Positions 16,231 to 25,223 of a DNA stretch of 64,000 nt are shown here, piece after piece. The position numbers were made by a program, and so were the translations under genes. The stretch lies in NCBI GenBank assembly GCA_023512345.1, contig JAILZT010000020.1:1-64000 (forward strand). Direction: 5' to 3'. Numbering within the stretch: the stretch's first letter is position 1; each line of letters opens with the position of its first letter. This stretch comes from Paenibacillus sp. (lineage in GTDB: Bacteria > Bacillota > Bacilli > Paenibacillales > Paenibacillaceae). The notes under the pieces are model-generated. The model was not told the origin of the DNA, made no database searches, and worked only from the letters and a program-made list of their open reading frames with translations.

Positions 16231-16821
16231 CTAAGCTATAAATTCAAACTTAAACTTCATTAATTTATTTATCTTCCTAAATTGATCTGAATTACAAAAA
16301 CCAATTATGCAATCTTGTCCTAAGTTCAGAAATATATATCGTTCATCTATCTGTAATTCACTACACAAATCAGAGAACTTCTTAACAAAACCAATATCGA
16401 ACCAATCATAATTATACTGCAATTCCCAGTTATATTCTTTTTCTAAAAGTTCAAAGGAAATCCAAACTTCTTCATTCTCATGATCAACATTACTTTTTAT
16501 ATTTAGCAAAGGTAGTTTTCCTTTAGACAACATTTTCATTTTGTTACTAAATTCAGTATAAATATCTTCATCCTCAATACATTCCATATCAAAATGCCAT
16601 ATATCATTAGAAGCTATAACCATTTCATCTTTATCGTTAGTTAATTCTTCACCTATTACTGTTAACAATGTAAAATACGGATTCATTTCATACTCTTCTC
16701 GATCGAAGTTTTCTAATAAATAATCAATAGAAATATCACTACCTATACGGATTCCGAGCTCATTGAGAGTGTTTATTTGATCTTCTAATGCAATCCTTTT
16801 CCTCTTGAATAACCCAAACAT
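16231..16821 (-). CDS. hypothetical acidic protein
   Basis: 196 residues, very acidic, starting MFGLFKRKR. It has alternating hydrophobic and charged stretches (YNWELQYNYDWFDIGFVKKF) resembling small globular immunity-type or DUF proteins of Firmicutes, but no family can be named. Coding DNA is clearly more AT-rich than the biotin operon. Lies between the P-loop gene and the lipoprotein gene. Confidence 0.6.
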   Translation of the reverse strand: MFGLFKRKRIALEDQINTLNELGIRIGSDISIDYLLENFDREEYEMNPYFTLLTVIGEELTNDKDEMVIASNDIWHFDMECIEDEDIYTEFSNKMKMLSKGKLPLLNIKSNVDHENEEVWISFELLEKEYNWELQYNYDWFDIGFVKKFSDLCSELQIDERYIFLNLGQDCIIGFCNSDQFRKINKLMKFKFEFIA

Positions 16822-16849
16822 ACTTCTCTCCTCATTTTTCTAATAGTTT

Positions 16850-17788
16850 TTAAGAGATTCTTTCAAAAGCAGTTCCGTTATCATCCCTGTTTGCATAAAT
16901 ATCTTTTTCAGTGATAATTACTCGAATGATTTTATTTCTTTCATATATAAAGTTTACAATTACACTCATGTCATCAAGATAGAATTGATTACTACTTTTA
17001 GGTTTCAGCTTCTTATCCCCAAAAATAATCAAGTGGTTATCTTTCAACTCAATATTTAGAATAAAGTTCAAATTCTGGTTATGGTATATACCTGTATAAT
17101 CCTCCAGCACAGATATCTCCACATCAGTATCAGGAATATATCTTAAATCGAATTCATTCATCAGTTGTTGCTCGTATAACGGATAATTCCTTGTAGAGTT
17201 TTCAATGATTACTTTTTCAATGAACACTTCATTGACAATTTTATTTGCCAGTGCAGCATAATCAAGAAAAAACGATATATGTGCTTCAGGTCCCTGCTCT
17301 ATCCGATCGACAAAATACTTTTCATGTTTATATTCGTTATGCTTTCGCAATAAAAAATCTTCTTTACCTCTAATTTCAATCATCTTTTGAATTGCTGTAG
17401 CAGCATTATCTTGATAAAAATATATCAACTTGCATTCATCAACTTCTTCAAAAAGTTTACTTACATTAACAATAAAAGCTTGGATTATATCTCTATCTAC
17501 ATCTTTATGTAACAAATGAACAATAGGGTTTTGGAATAAAGCTGATTCCATCACAACAACGTCACTACCACATTGATTAATTAGGAACGTATTCCAGTTT
17601 TCTAAATATGATTCGATAAACTGATTATAATCATCGAATGATTCAGATTGAATGATTGGATGCTCATATGTTGTCTCAAGAAACAAGGTACAAGCTTGGT
17701 CATTCCTTTCAAATTGATTTGCTAAAAATCGAGCAAAAGTTGATTTACCTGATCCAGGAATTCCTTCGACGAGTACTAACTTCTTCAT
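16850..17788 (-). CDS. P-loop NTPase, kinase-like, with extra C-terminal domain
   Basis: 312 residues. The N-terminal Walker A is GIPGSGKST (about residues 9-17) after a beta strand KKLVLVE, and a Walker-B-like DVVVMES occurs at about 75. The first roughly 200 residues look like a nucleoside/nucleotide-kinase fold. The rest (YTGIYHNQNLNFILNIE, then LKPKSSNQFYLDD) resembles a small beta-barrel add-on. Substrate unknown. It starts about 13 bp after the Nudix gene, suggesting co-transcription and possibly a shared nucleotide-like substrate. Confidence 0.7.
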   Translation of the reverse strand: MKKLVLVEGIPGSGKSTFARFLANQFERNDQACTLFLETTYEHPIIQSESFDDYNQFIESYLENWNTFLINQCGSDVVVMESALFQNPIVHLLHKDVDRDIIQAFIVNVSKLFEEVDECKLIYFYQDNAATAIQKMIEIRGKEDFLLRKHNEYKHEKYFVDRIEQGPEAHISFFLDYAALANKIVNEVFIEKVIIENSTRNYPLYEQQLMNEFDLRYIPDTDVEISVLEDYTGIYHNQNLNFILNIELKDNHLIIFGDKKLKPKSSNQFYLDDMSVIVNFIYERNKIIRVIITEKDIYANRDDNGTAFERIS

Positions 17789-17801
17789 TGGTTCCTCCCT
17801 C

Positions 17802-18284
17802 TTATAAATGGGTGGTTCCCTTCATAATCATTTGAAGTTTCGGTCCTAATTCTTTCAGTTTCTCCTTAATATATGGATTTGTCATATTTGGTACTTCTAG
17901 AACATCAAAGAATTTCGCTTCCAATACTTCGTCTCCATCCGGCTTCAGTTCTCCGCTATATTTTGTACAGATATACCCAATAATGATGTTGTAGTATTCA
18001 TGCCCATTTTTAAGCTTCGTAAATAATTCTTTCCCTGAATGTACCCCAAACAGTTGTAAAGATCTTATGTCTATATCAACACCAATTTCTTCCTTAACCT
18101 CTCGATAAATACATTCTTCAACGGATTCTCCTAGTTCCATAAGCCCGCCCGGAATACCCCAACTCTGATCCTGATGTTTAACTAATAAAATCTGTCCCGC
18201 GGTATTAATTATCGCTACACTGGGTCTAACTAATATTAAGGCTTGATTTCCTACCACTGCTCTTAGATCTTCTACATAGCCCAC
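17802..18284 (-). CDS. Nudix hydrolase
   Basis: 160 residues. The Nudix box runs GGLMELGESVEECIYREV then KEEIGVD (G-x5-E-x7-REUxEExG), about residues 45-67, with metal-binding glutamates intact. The N-terminal VRPSVAIINTAGQILLVKHQDQSWGIPGG is typical of nucleoside-diphosphate-derivative hydrolases. The exact substrate cannot be told. Confidence 0.88.
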   Translation of the reverse strand: MGYVEDLRAVVGNQALILVRPSVAIINTAGQILLVKHQDQSWGIPGGLMELGESVEECIYREVKEEIGVDIDIRSLQLFGVHSGKELFTKLKNGHEYYNIIIGYICTKYSGELKPDGDEVLEAKFFDVLEVPNMTNPYIKEKLKELGPKLQMIMKGTTHL

Positions 18285-18363
18285 GGTATTACCCCCATAT
18301 AGATATTTTTAGGTTATTAGTTGATAGCCCTGATGCGTGAACACGTTGTTAGATGATGATTAT

Positions 18364-18918
18364 TCATTCATAAAATCTTTCTTCTCTTTCGTTCCAGTCT
18401 ATTCTTAATAATTTCAAACACATTTGTGGTTCTGTATCAACTTCCCTGCATAATTCAGATTCTACAAAACCATACTTTTTGACAGACGCAATAGATGCTT
18501 TATTTTCTGGATGTGTAAGGATATAAATACAATCTACATCTAAATTGGAAAAACAAATATTTATCAAATAAGGCAGCACTTCTGATACATAACCTTGTCT
18601 CCAATACTCTTTCCATACATCATAACCTATTTCAACTTGTCTCCTCACCGAGTCCAAATAATGATATCCGCAAGTTCCAATAAATACATCACTTTCTTTA
18701 TCAAACATTCCATAACGTAGAAACCCTTTTCCTTCTGGGTTCTGATAGTGCTCAATAATAGATTTTGCTTCTTCTAAGTCACAAGGAGGTTCACTAAAAT
18801 ACTTACACATATCAATATCAGAAAACTGTCTATAAATTGCTTCAACATCCTGGATATTTAATAACCGAATTTTCAATCGTTTAGACTCAAAAGGCTGAGA
18901 TAAATTCATATTTGTCAC
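18364..18918 (-). CDS. GNAT N-acetyltransferase (RimJ/RimL type)
   Basis: 184 residues. N-terminal FESKRLKIRLLNIQDVEAIY, middle FIGTCGYHYLDSVRRQVEIGYDVWKEYWRQGYVSEVLPYLI and C-terminal HPENKASIASVKKYGFVE are the usual order of GNAT motifs C, D, A and B; the acetyl-CoA loop is W-R-Q-G-Y. The substrate could be a protein N-terminus or a small amine. Starts about 9 bp from the HIT gene stop. Confidence 0.85.
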   Translation of the reverse strand: MTNMNLSQPFESKRLKIRLLNIQDVEAIYRQFSDIDMCKYFSEPPCDLEEAKSIIEHYQNPEGKGFLRYGMFDKESDVFIGTCGYHYLDSVRRQVEIGYDVWKEYWRQGYVSEVLPYLINICFSNLDVDCIYILTHPENKASIASVKKYGFVESELCREVDTEPQMCLKLLRIDWNEREERFYE

Positions 18919-18926
18919 CTCAAATT

Positions 18927-19322
18927 TTATTTATTGTTTCTATTCATCATATTCTCTTTGCTCTTGAACAAATATCTTAGACCTTTTCCTGCATATAATT
19001 CATCAGAATATCTAGGTATTATATGTAAATGCGAATGAAAGATATGTTGTCCCCCTACATGCCCACAGTTCCAACCCACATTATAGCCGTCAGGTTTATA
19101 AGTATTATCTATATACTGTTTTACTTCATGTAACAATTGATAGGTTGCATTCCATTCTTCTTGTCTTAAATCAAATAATGTTTCACGATGTTCCCGTGGT
19201 ACAATGATTCCAGCACCTTTTATTTCTTGATCTTTTAATAGAGTATAAATACAATGCTCATTGCTTAGTACAATTTCATTATCGAAAATAGATATTATAT
19301 TACAGTACACACAATTTTCCAT
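18927..19322 (-). CDS. HIT-family hydrolase
   Basis: 131 residues. The histidine triad appears as HIFHSHLHIIPR (H-x-H-x-H-x2 type) near residue 94. The N-terminal CVYCNI matches the metal- or structure-binding pair in many HIT proteins. The family hydrolyses nucleotide-phosphoamidates or dinucleoside polyphosphates. AGGTG lies just before ATG 19322. Confidence 0.85.
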   Translation of the reverse strand: MENCVYCNIISIFDNEIVLSNEHCIYTLLKDQEIKGAGIIVPREHRETLFDLRQEEWNATYQLLHEVKQYIDNTYKPDGYNVGWNCGHVGGQHIFHSHLHIIPRYSDELYAGKGLRYLFKSKENMMNRNNK

Positions 19323-19386
19323 GAAAACACCTCGATTATTCGTATTGCAGTCCCTTTTACATAATCTTTAACTCCGTTCTAACCTG

Positions 19387-19767
19387 TTACTGTTTCTTTC
19401 CGACAGCAATCCATCTTCTATCGATATCTTCAAACACAAATTCCTTATTGTTATAATCCGTTGTTGATAGACCTCTTATGATCTTAACCCCTAGTTGCTT
19501 AAAATCTTTCTCTGTCTCCTCTTGATTATCAGTTATAAAGTAGGCATCATATCCATACCCATGTATCTCTCGATTAGGTACTATATATTCTCTATTTGAT
19601 TTTGTTAAAACTATCTCAATTTGATCCCTATAAAGGCAAATATGTGGTTCAAATGATTCAAGATAACTTACTGATCTAAAGCCAATTTGTTCGTAGAATT
19701 CTGCTGTCTTACTCATATCTGTGCTCGGGAAAATCTGAAGCAAATTAGTAAACCCTTTAGTAAGCAA
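19387..19767 (-). CDS. VOC-family (glyoxalase/bleomycin-resistance-like) protein
   Basis: 126 residues with the VOC beta-alpha-beta pattern: LLQIFPSTDMSKTAEFYEQIGF at the start and GYDAYFITDNQEETEKDFKQLG in the second half, ending FVFEDIDRRWIAVGKK. It starts at TTG 19767 with GGTGAG upstream. No clear metal triad can be assigned, so it may be a binding/resistance protein rather than an enzyme. Confidence 0.75.
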   Translation of the reverse strand: MLTKGFTNLLQIFPSTDMSKTAEFYEQIGFRSVSYLESFEPHICLYRDQIEIVLTKSNREYIVPNREIHGYGYDAYFITDNQEETEKDFKQLGVKIIRGLSTTDYNNKEFVFEDIDRRWIAVGKKQ

Positions 19768-19788
19768 TATAACTCACCATCCATTCTT

Positions 19789-20511
19789 TTAAGGATTCAA
19801 CTCTTTATTACATACCTTTTCATAATCAGTTTCATCCGATAATAATTTAGTGACTTCATTCAAATCTTTACAAATAAAATCCGGTTTAATATCAACTAGT
19901 ATTCTTTTGTTCAATCTATTTAACCAGATAACTCTAATACCTAAGTTTTGAGCTCCCACAACATCACTTGTTATTGAATCACCTATATGTATGACTTCAT
20001 CAGCATTTAGTTTATTTCTTCGTAAAGCCTCTAAAAACAATTCCGGTCTAGGTTTGTATGATCTTACATCTTCACTTGTTATTATTTCATTCACCTTAAT
20101 TTCATGGAAAGCGGTTGCGTTATTAATATCAGAGGAATCAATATTAGAGAGAATATACAAAGGAACACCATGAAATGCTTCTAAAAATGGTTTTGTATCT
20201 TCATACAATCGAGGTTGAATCCAATGTTTAAATTGCTCTTTAATAAGCTCTTCAGCATTAGAGTTCGATTGAAAGTTTTTAATTGTCTTCGTCAATGAGC
20301 TAAGCCCAATCTCCCTTTGAGACTTAAATGAGTCCCCGTAACTATTTCTAAATATATTAGAAAACTCATTCCACCAGTGACTACCGATTTCTCTTGGACT
20401 ACATTCAACAGATGTATTACTTTTTATTTCTTCACAGATAACAGGGATAATATCATCATCTTCGTGTACCAATGTTCCATAAAAATCAAGAAAAATAGCC
20501 TTAAACTTCAA
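19789..20511 (-). CDS. HAD-superfamily hydrolase
   Basis: About 240 residues. Motif I is FLDFYGTLVHED (nucleophile Asp in DFYGT), motif II LYILSNIDSSD, motif III lysine in SYKPRPELF and motif IV HIGDSITSDVVGA. A haloacid-dehalogenase/phosphatase of the YjjG/HAD-IA type acting on small phosphoesters. The TTG at 20511 has GGAG 9 nt upstream; the TTG at 20520 directly follows the GGAG. First gene of the AT-rich cluster. Confidence 0.85.
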   Translation of the reverse strand: MKFKAIFLDFYGTLVHEDDDIIPVICEEIKSNTSVECSPREIGSHWWNEFSNIFRNSYGDSFKSQREIGLSSLTKTIKNFQSNSNAEELIKEQFKHWIQPRLYEDTKPFLEAFHGVPLYILSNIDSSDINNATAFHEIKVNEIITSEDVRSYKPRPELFLEALRRNKLNADEVIHIGDSITSDVVGAQNLGIRVIWLNRLNKRILVDIKPDFICKDLNEVTKLLSDETDYEKVCNKELNP

Positions 20512-20613
20512 TTTATTCAACTCCTCAGACTACTTTAATAACATACTCATAAAGGGATGTCTGCTGATTTCACTTAATTCTTTCCGGTTGCAAAGTTTGG
20601 GTTCTCAACGATC

Positions 20614-20649
20614 AATAAGTTAACATAATATTTATTATGTTAACTTATT
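20614..20649. repeat. 36-bp perfect palindrome
   Basis: AATAAGTTAACATAATA, then TT, then its exact complement TATTATGTTAACTTATT. It lies between the lipoprotein gene end and the HAD gene start, about 100 bp upstream of the latter. It could be an operator for the leftward cluster or an AT-rich terminator. Confidence 0.75.
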
Positions 20650-20685
20650 CCTCAAAAGTTCATTTCAGATGATTTAATCATTAAT

Positions 20686-21717
20686 TTAATCGATGTCCGC
20701 GACCTTCCATTCACCTTGCTTGTTACGCAATAAAGGAATCGAAACCGTCCGTTCCGAATAATACCCCTCTGATGTCATTTGTTCATAATTCACATAAAAC
20801 ATAACTCGTTTTGAATCTTTCGGCTGTTGCTCATAGATAAGTTCATTGAATCGAAAAGTGTTTTTGTTATCAATCCAATATTGCAGCCTGTCTCCTTCAC
20901 CGGTGTAATATAGAGTTGAATTAAATTTTTCTTTATCCTTTGATACGAGTGCCTCCAAACAGCGCATAACCTCTGTTAAAATCTGCTTCTTATCTTTGAG
21001 GTCCTCCATATTAGGCTCTTTGACGAACACACCGCCAACTAATGGAGCTTTCTTTTCTAAGTATTGTAGATTTCCCATCATGTCTCTGAAAAGAGGCAGT
21101 AGATACGCCCGCTGGTCTGCATTTGTTCGGATCAATGCCCGATAGGATTGTTCCTTTGCAACAAAGGAGAAAACGTCAACAGTCCCCTCTCCATCCCTAT
21201 AGTTGCCCATGTACTCTTTATATTTGCTGAGTGTTGGATTTTCACCAGTAATCGCAGGCAATTGGGTTGTGTCATTAGCACTTACAATAGTGATATAGTT
21301 CTGTTTATCTTCCGTCCCCCATGCCGTTTCACCATTCAAATCGAAACGCAACATAGTTTCAGGCATAAAGAGTCCAAGCGGTAATATTTTATGTACCAAA
21401 AATTCTGTCTGGAGTTCATGGCCATCCACTATATAACCACGTCTAGAGCCATCAAAATCCGGAATTTGCTCCACAAATAAAGATATTGATTTTGCCTTAG
21501 GTGCAGCTGACGCCTTAACTTCAGGAGTTGTGACAGGGGTTTCTAACGGTGAAGTTGTAGCTTGTACTACAACTGTTGCTGTTGCTGTTTCTGTTGGTGT
21601 GGCTGCCTCAGCACTTGAGCGCTTGCTAACATCTGAGTGGTCACCTTGGCAGCCAGAGCTTAATGCGGCTATAATCAATACACATCCTATAGACCCTAAC
21701 ACTTTCTTATTCTGCAT
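20686..21717 (-). CDS. lipoprotein of unknown function
   Basis: 343 residues. Signal peptide and lipobox IAALSSGCQGDHSD (lipid on Cys at about 23) are followed by a Thr/Ala/Val-rich linker (residues about 30-75) that would hold the globular part away from the membrane. The mature domain has IPDFDGSRRGYIVDGH and a C-terminal NTF2-like stretch (LRNKQGEWKVADID). No family name can be given. Ribosome site GAGGTG before ATG 21717. Confidence 0.65.
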   Translation of the reverse strand: MQNKKVLGSIGCVLIIAALSSGCQGDHSDVSKRSSAEAATPTETATATVVVQATTSPLETPVTTPEVKASAAPKAKSISLFVEQIPDFDGSRRGYIVDGHELQTEFLVHKILPLGLFMPETMLRFDLNGETAWGTEDKQNYITIVSANDTTQLPAITGENPTLSKYKEYMGNYRDGEGTVDVFSFVAKEQSYRALIRTNADQRAYLLPLFRDMMGNLQYLEKKAPLVGGVFVKEPNMEDLKDKKQILTEVMRCLEALVSKDKEKFNSTLYYTGEGDRLQYWIDNKNTFRFNELIYEQQPKDSKRVMFYVNYEQMTSEGYYSERTVSIPLLRNKQGEWKVADID

Positions 21718-21780
21718 CTCGTAATCACCTCAATTACCAGACGCTGGAAAATGGCAAATGTTTCGCTAAACAGCTAATAT

Positions 21781-22575
21781 TCAGAAACCAAATATGCTCA
21801 TTCCACCATCAACCAACAGCGTTTGTCCGGTAACATAATTGGCTGCATCAGATGACAGGAAGACTACCGGTCCTACGATCTCTTCCAGGCTTCCAATGCG
21901 ACCCAGCGGAGTGCGATCCAGTATCCGTTGCAAATATTGCTCATCAGCGAGCAGCTTTTCCGTTAGCGGGGTGCGGAAATACCATGGACCCACAGCATTA
22001 ACCCGTATGCCATAGTCTCCCCACTCCAGAGCCAGGTTTTTGGTCATTTGTATTAGAGCGGCCTTCGTCGATCCATATACCACCCCTGTACGGAGGGCCG
22101 TATGTCCGGCTACCGATGAAATATTAACAATGCTGCCTCCACCTTGCTCCCTCATGACTTTCGCCGCTAGTTGTGAAGCAATTAGTGCAGACTTAAGATT
22201 CGTCCCGACAATGGTCTCCCATTCCTGATCTGTAACATCTAGCGCGGGTGTACGAATGTTCATGCCGGCATTATTTACAAGAATATCTATACGGCCTGCA
22301 TCTGCTGCAAGACGTGAAAACACTTCCTCCATCTGCTCTCGTTGACTAACATCCGCTGGATAACAATAGCTAAGTGCAGTGGTATGCTCTGATATTAAGG
22401 CAGCAGTCTCCTGTAAGTCACCTAAAGTTCTCGATACTAGAGCCACATTACAGCCTGCCTCCGCGAGACCTATTGCAAGAGCACGTCCAATGCCCTTTCC
22501 AGCACCTGTAACCAGTGCAGTTTTTCCAGTAAGTTTGAAAGAAGGTAAGTACAAGTCATCAACCCCACAATTCAA
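21781..22575 (-). CDS. short-chain dehydrogenase/reductase
   Basis: 264 residues at most. The NAD(P) motif TGAGKGIG (about 22-29), NNAGMNI, the catalytic Ser in VNISSVAGH and Y-G-S-T-K (YxxxK) are all present, with the C-terminal TGQTLLVDGGMS typical of gluconate-5-dehydrogenase/FabG-like enzymes. The start is uncertain: TTG 22575, or a TTG at 22554 with GGGG 8 nt upstream. Substrate unknown. It follows the methyltransferase gene by about 12 bp. Confidence 0.85.
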   Translation of the reverse strand: MNCGVDDLYLPSFKLTGKTALVTGAGKGIGRALAIGLAEAGCNVALVSRTLGDLQETAALISEHTTALSYCYPADVSQREQMEEVFSRLAADAGRIDILVNNAGMNIRTPALDVTDQEWETIVGTNLKSALIASQLAAKVMREQGGGSIVNISSVAGHTALRTGVVYGSTKAALIQMTKNLALEWGDYGIRVNAVGPWYFRTPLTEKLLADEQYLQRILDRTPLGRIGSLEEIVGPVVFLSSDAANYVTGQTLLVDGGMSIFGF

Positions 22576-22587
22576 TAATTTATAAAC

Positions 22588-23337
22588 TCACACGTTTCGA
22601 TATAAAAACAATCCAAACCCTAGCGTGTCCCGCCCCCATGTCAGGTAGGTACGACGCCAATCACAGATCTTACTCCGCATTTCTTTCACGTTAGGATCCT
22701 CAGGGTGGTTCTGGCAGTACTGTTCAATTGCAAGACTATAATTCCACTCAAATCGATCCCAATCGTCCTCATTGGCCACGGATGACCATAGTGGAGTTAG
22801 CCCAAAACGCTCGCCTAGAAGGACAGTGGAATCATAATGCAGCAGTTCATGCTCTTCTGATCTAAGGGCTCCCAGATAGGAAGGATCCGGTTTCTTTTTC
22901 CAATACCCCTCCCCGATAAGAATGCTTCCTCCCGACCGAACCACTCTTGAAAGATGACGCAATGTAACTTCCATGCTTCCTAGACCATGACACGATGCAA
23001 TACAAATAGCTGCATCATAAAATCCATCCTCCACATCTGACAGATAAGTACTAGCATCTTGTTGTATCCACTGTATTCGGGACTCGGGTGCATTTTCGGA
23101 GGTTCGTTGTTTGGCTTCCTCTATTGCATATGTACTGTTCTCTACAGCGTGCAGCTCGGTATCGTATTGATGTACCAGACGTCTGGCTAGCTCTCCATGT
23201 CCTGAACCGATTTCCAGAACTCGTGCACCTGGTTGTAACTGTAACAGAGAAAGAACCTGATCTAGCTTAGCTTCTGACATGGGGTTGTTGAATTTGTGAC
23301 GGGAATGTCCGATATAGGAAAATTGACTTTGCTCCAT
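22588..23337 (-). CDS. class I SAM-dependent methyltransferase
   Basis: 249 residues. Motif I is ARVLEIGSGHGELARRLV (about 36-53), then LHAVENSTYAIEEAK and DAAICIASCHGLGSMEV. The substrate is not evident; the C-terminal part with aromatic EWNYSLAIEQYCQNHPED resembles small-molecule methyltransferases. Middle gene of a leftward GNAT-methyltransferase-SDR trio. Confidence 0.82.
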   Translation of the reverse strand: MEQSQFSYIGHSRHKFNNPMSEAKLDQVLSLLQLQPGARVLEIGSGHGELARRLVHQYDTELHAVENSTYAIEEAKQRTSENAPESRIQWIQQDASTYLSDVEDGFYDAAICIASCHGLGSMEVTLRHLSRVVRSGGSILIGEGYWKKKPDPSYLGALRSEEHELLHYDSTVLLGERFGLTPLWSSVANEDDWDRFEWNYSLAIEQYCQNHPEDPNVKEMRSKICDWRRTYLTWGRDTLGFGLFLYRNV

Positions 23338-23349
23338 ATTACGCTCTCC

Positions 23350-23859
23350 TCATTGTTTAATTCTATTAACTATTAATGTACTGAAGTATTGACTGGGATT
23401 GCCCTGCTGCGGGTTAAACCGCTCTTGAAAAGAGTTTTTCGTATAGCTTCCAATCACTCGATGCCAGAAATCACGAGCGGGTGCATTCGCACGAATCTGA
23501 GATACCTTCCAATCACCTGGGAACATGTCAAATAAACTGTGCGCAGCCCACGTACCTACACCTGAACGGCGGTATTTTTGCATCACAAAAAACTCAGTCA
23601 TATAGAACTGTCCTTCAGGGTTGCGCAGCAAGCGGTCCACCAATGCAAAACCGGCAAAGTTACCGTCAGCTATTATCAAAAATGGATATTTATTATTTCC
23701 GCTATGCCAGTAAGATTCCAGACCAGGGTATGACGGAAAAACTCCATTCTGATCCAAATCAAAATCCAGATAACGGGTAAAATCATACAAATAGAACTGC
23801 ATCAGCTTGCTGATAATATGCTTTCGTTCTTTCGTAACCAGCTCCAAACTAAGCTCCAT
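23350..23859 (-). CDS. GNAT-type acetyltransferase
   Basis: 169 residues. FYMTEFFVMQKYRRSGVGTWAAHSLF is motif A with the R-R-S-G-V-G acetyl-CoA loop, and FLIIADGNFAGFALVDR precedes it. The C-terminal part ends in RFNPQQGNPSQYFSTLIV. Substrate unknown. It starts the leftward trio; AGAGGTG precedes ATG 23859. Confidence 0.8.
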   Translation of the reverse strand: MELSLELVTKERKHIISKLMQFYLYDFTRYLDFDLDQNGVFPSYPGLESYWHSGNNKYPFLIIADGNFAGFALVDRLLRNPEGQFYMTEFFVMQKYRRSGVGTWAAHSLFDMFPGDWKVSQIRANAPARDFWHRVIGSYTKNSFQERFNPQQGNPSQYFSTLIVNRIKQ

Positions 23860-24020
23860 AGTTCACCTCTGTCTGATTTGCGTATACTTCACATGATATA
23901 ACTTTGTGGCTTCTGGAGCAAGGCGGAGAGAAACTGTACATAGTTTACATATAAGCGTCATGGGTGATAAAACGTGATAAGATAAAGTCATAAGCATACT
24001 AGGAAAAAGGTGGATCCCTC

Positions 24021-25103
24021 ATGAGTATTCAAAAGAATAGCGACCGTATAAAGATGGAACAGAAGCTCCCGCACATGCCTTGGTTTGTGCAGCAATTCAT
24101 TGATTACAAGCTCCCTGATCTCTCACCTTCTACCCTCCTGGAATATCTCCGGGATTATGAATCTTTTTTTGGCTGGCTGCGCTCTGAAGGCTTAACTCAA
24201 GCCACCAAAGACACAGAATTAACCTTACTTGACCTTGAGACTCTTCATATGGATAGCGTAGTCGGCTACCGGCTGCATCTAATGACTCGTATAGAAGGAA
24301 CCAACACCAAAATTACAGTATCCCGTAAACTGTCGGCCCTGCGTTCTTTATTTCATTATCTGAGCCAGATTGCCGAGGATGAGAACTTTTATCCACTTCT
24401 CAAACGAAATGTGATGGCTAAAGTGGAGATTAAGCGAATACACAAGCCTAAGGATACTGCCGCGAAGCTTAAGGGAAAGATTTTGGAGGAGGACGAACTT
24501 CTTGAATTTGTGGGCTATATTCTGGAGGGTTATGGAGTCGATGTTGAGAAAAATAAGCAAGCCTACTACTCGTTTCAATTAAATCGAGAACGTGATGCAT
24601 GTATCGTTAGCCTTATTCTGAACTCTGGCCTGCGTGTATCGGAGCTCGTTAATCTCAATGTGGATGATTTGGATTTTGGCAACAAGCTATTATACGTATT
24701 CCGCAAAGGCCATAATGACGAAACCTTCAAAACTCCAGTCTATTTCCGTGAGCAAGCAAAGGAGGATCTGTCATTATACTTAAGCCTGCGGCAAGCCCGC
24801 TACAAAACGCCGAAGAAAGAAAAAGCATTATTCATCACCTTGCCTAACGGACAAAGCGAAGGTAAACGTATGACAAAACGAGCGATTCAAGAAATGATCA
24901 TTAAATACGCCAAGCGTTTCGGTAAGCCTTATCTTACCGTACACAAGCTGCGACACTCATTCGCGACGGACTACTACTTGCAGAATGATATTTATAAAAC
25001 CAAGGAGCAATTAGGTCACGCCTCCACGGAAACCACCGAGGTCTATGCTCATCTAACCGATAAGACGATGTCTGATGCCATTGAACGCCGGTTGGAGAGT
25101 TAG
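24021..25103 (+). CDS. xerS: XerS-type tyrosine recombinase
   Basis: 360 residues. The N-terminal SAM-like core-binding domain (about 20-120, FVQQFIDYKLPDLSPSTLLEYLRDY) is followed by a catalytic domain with Arg in NSGLRVSELVNLNVDDLD, Lys in YVFRKGHND, HKLRHSFATDYY, LGHASTETTEVYAHLT with the nucleophile Tyr. Length and sequence match the single-recombinase XerS type that resolves chromosome dimers in streptococci, and similar genes occur in other Bacilli. The normal Bacillus pair CodV/RipX is not in the window, so whether this resolves dimers here is inferred. Confidence 0.85.
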   Translation: MSIQKNSDRIKMEQKLPHMPWFVQQFIDYKLPDLSPSTLLEYLRDYESFFGWLRSEGLTQATKDTELTLLDLETLHMDSVVGYRLHLMTRIEGTNTKITVSRKLSALRSLFHYLSQIAEDENFYPLLKRNVMAKVEIKRIHKPKDTAAKLKGKILEEDELLEFVGYILEGYGVDVEKNKQAYYSFQLNRERDACIVSLILNSGLRVSELVNLNVDDLDFGNKLLYVFRKGHNDETFKTPVYFREQAKEDLSLYLSLRQARYKTPKKEKALFITLPNGQSEGKRMTKRAIQEMIIKYAKRFGKPYLTVHKLRHSFATDYYLQNDIYKTKEQLGHASTETTEVYAHLTDKTMSDAIERRLES

Positions 25104-25122
25104 ATCATACAACAACAGAACA

Positions 25123-25170
25123 ACAGCCCCTATTCGTCCTGCTTGGACTGGATTGGGGCTGTCTCTTTTT
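25123..25170 (+). terminator. terminator of xerS
   Basis: ACAGCCCC and GGGGCTGT stem with an inner GTCC/GGAC hairpin, followed by CTCTTTTT, about 20 bp past the xerS stop. Confidence 0.85.
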
Positions 25171-25223
25171 AACCGAGGGGTATAGACTTTGCTCATACAG
25201 AGCGAATGTGAGTTTTTGGGTTA

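Noticed and set aside
23930..23960. dif-like inverted repeat AAACT-N6-AGTTT upstream of xerS
   Set aside because: Arms are only 5 bp and do not resemble difSL.
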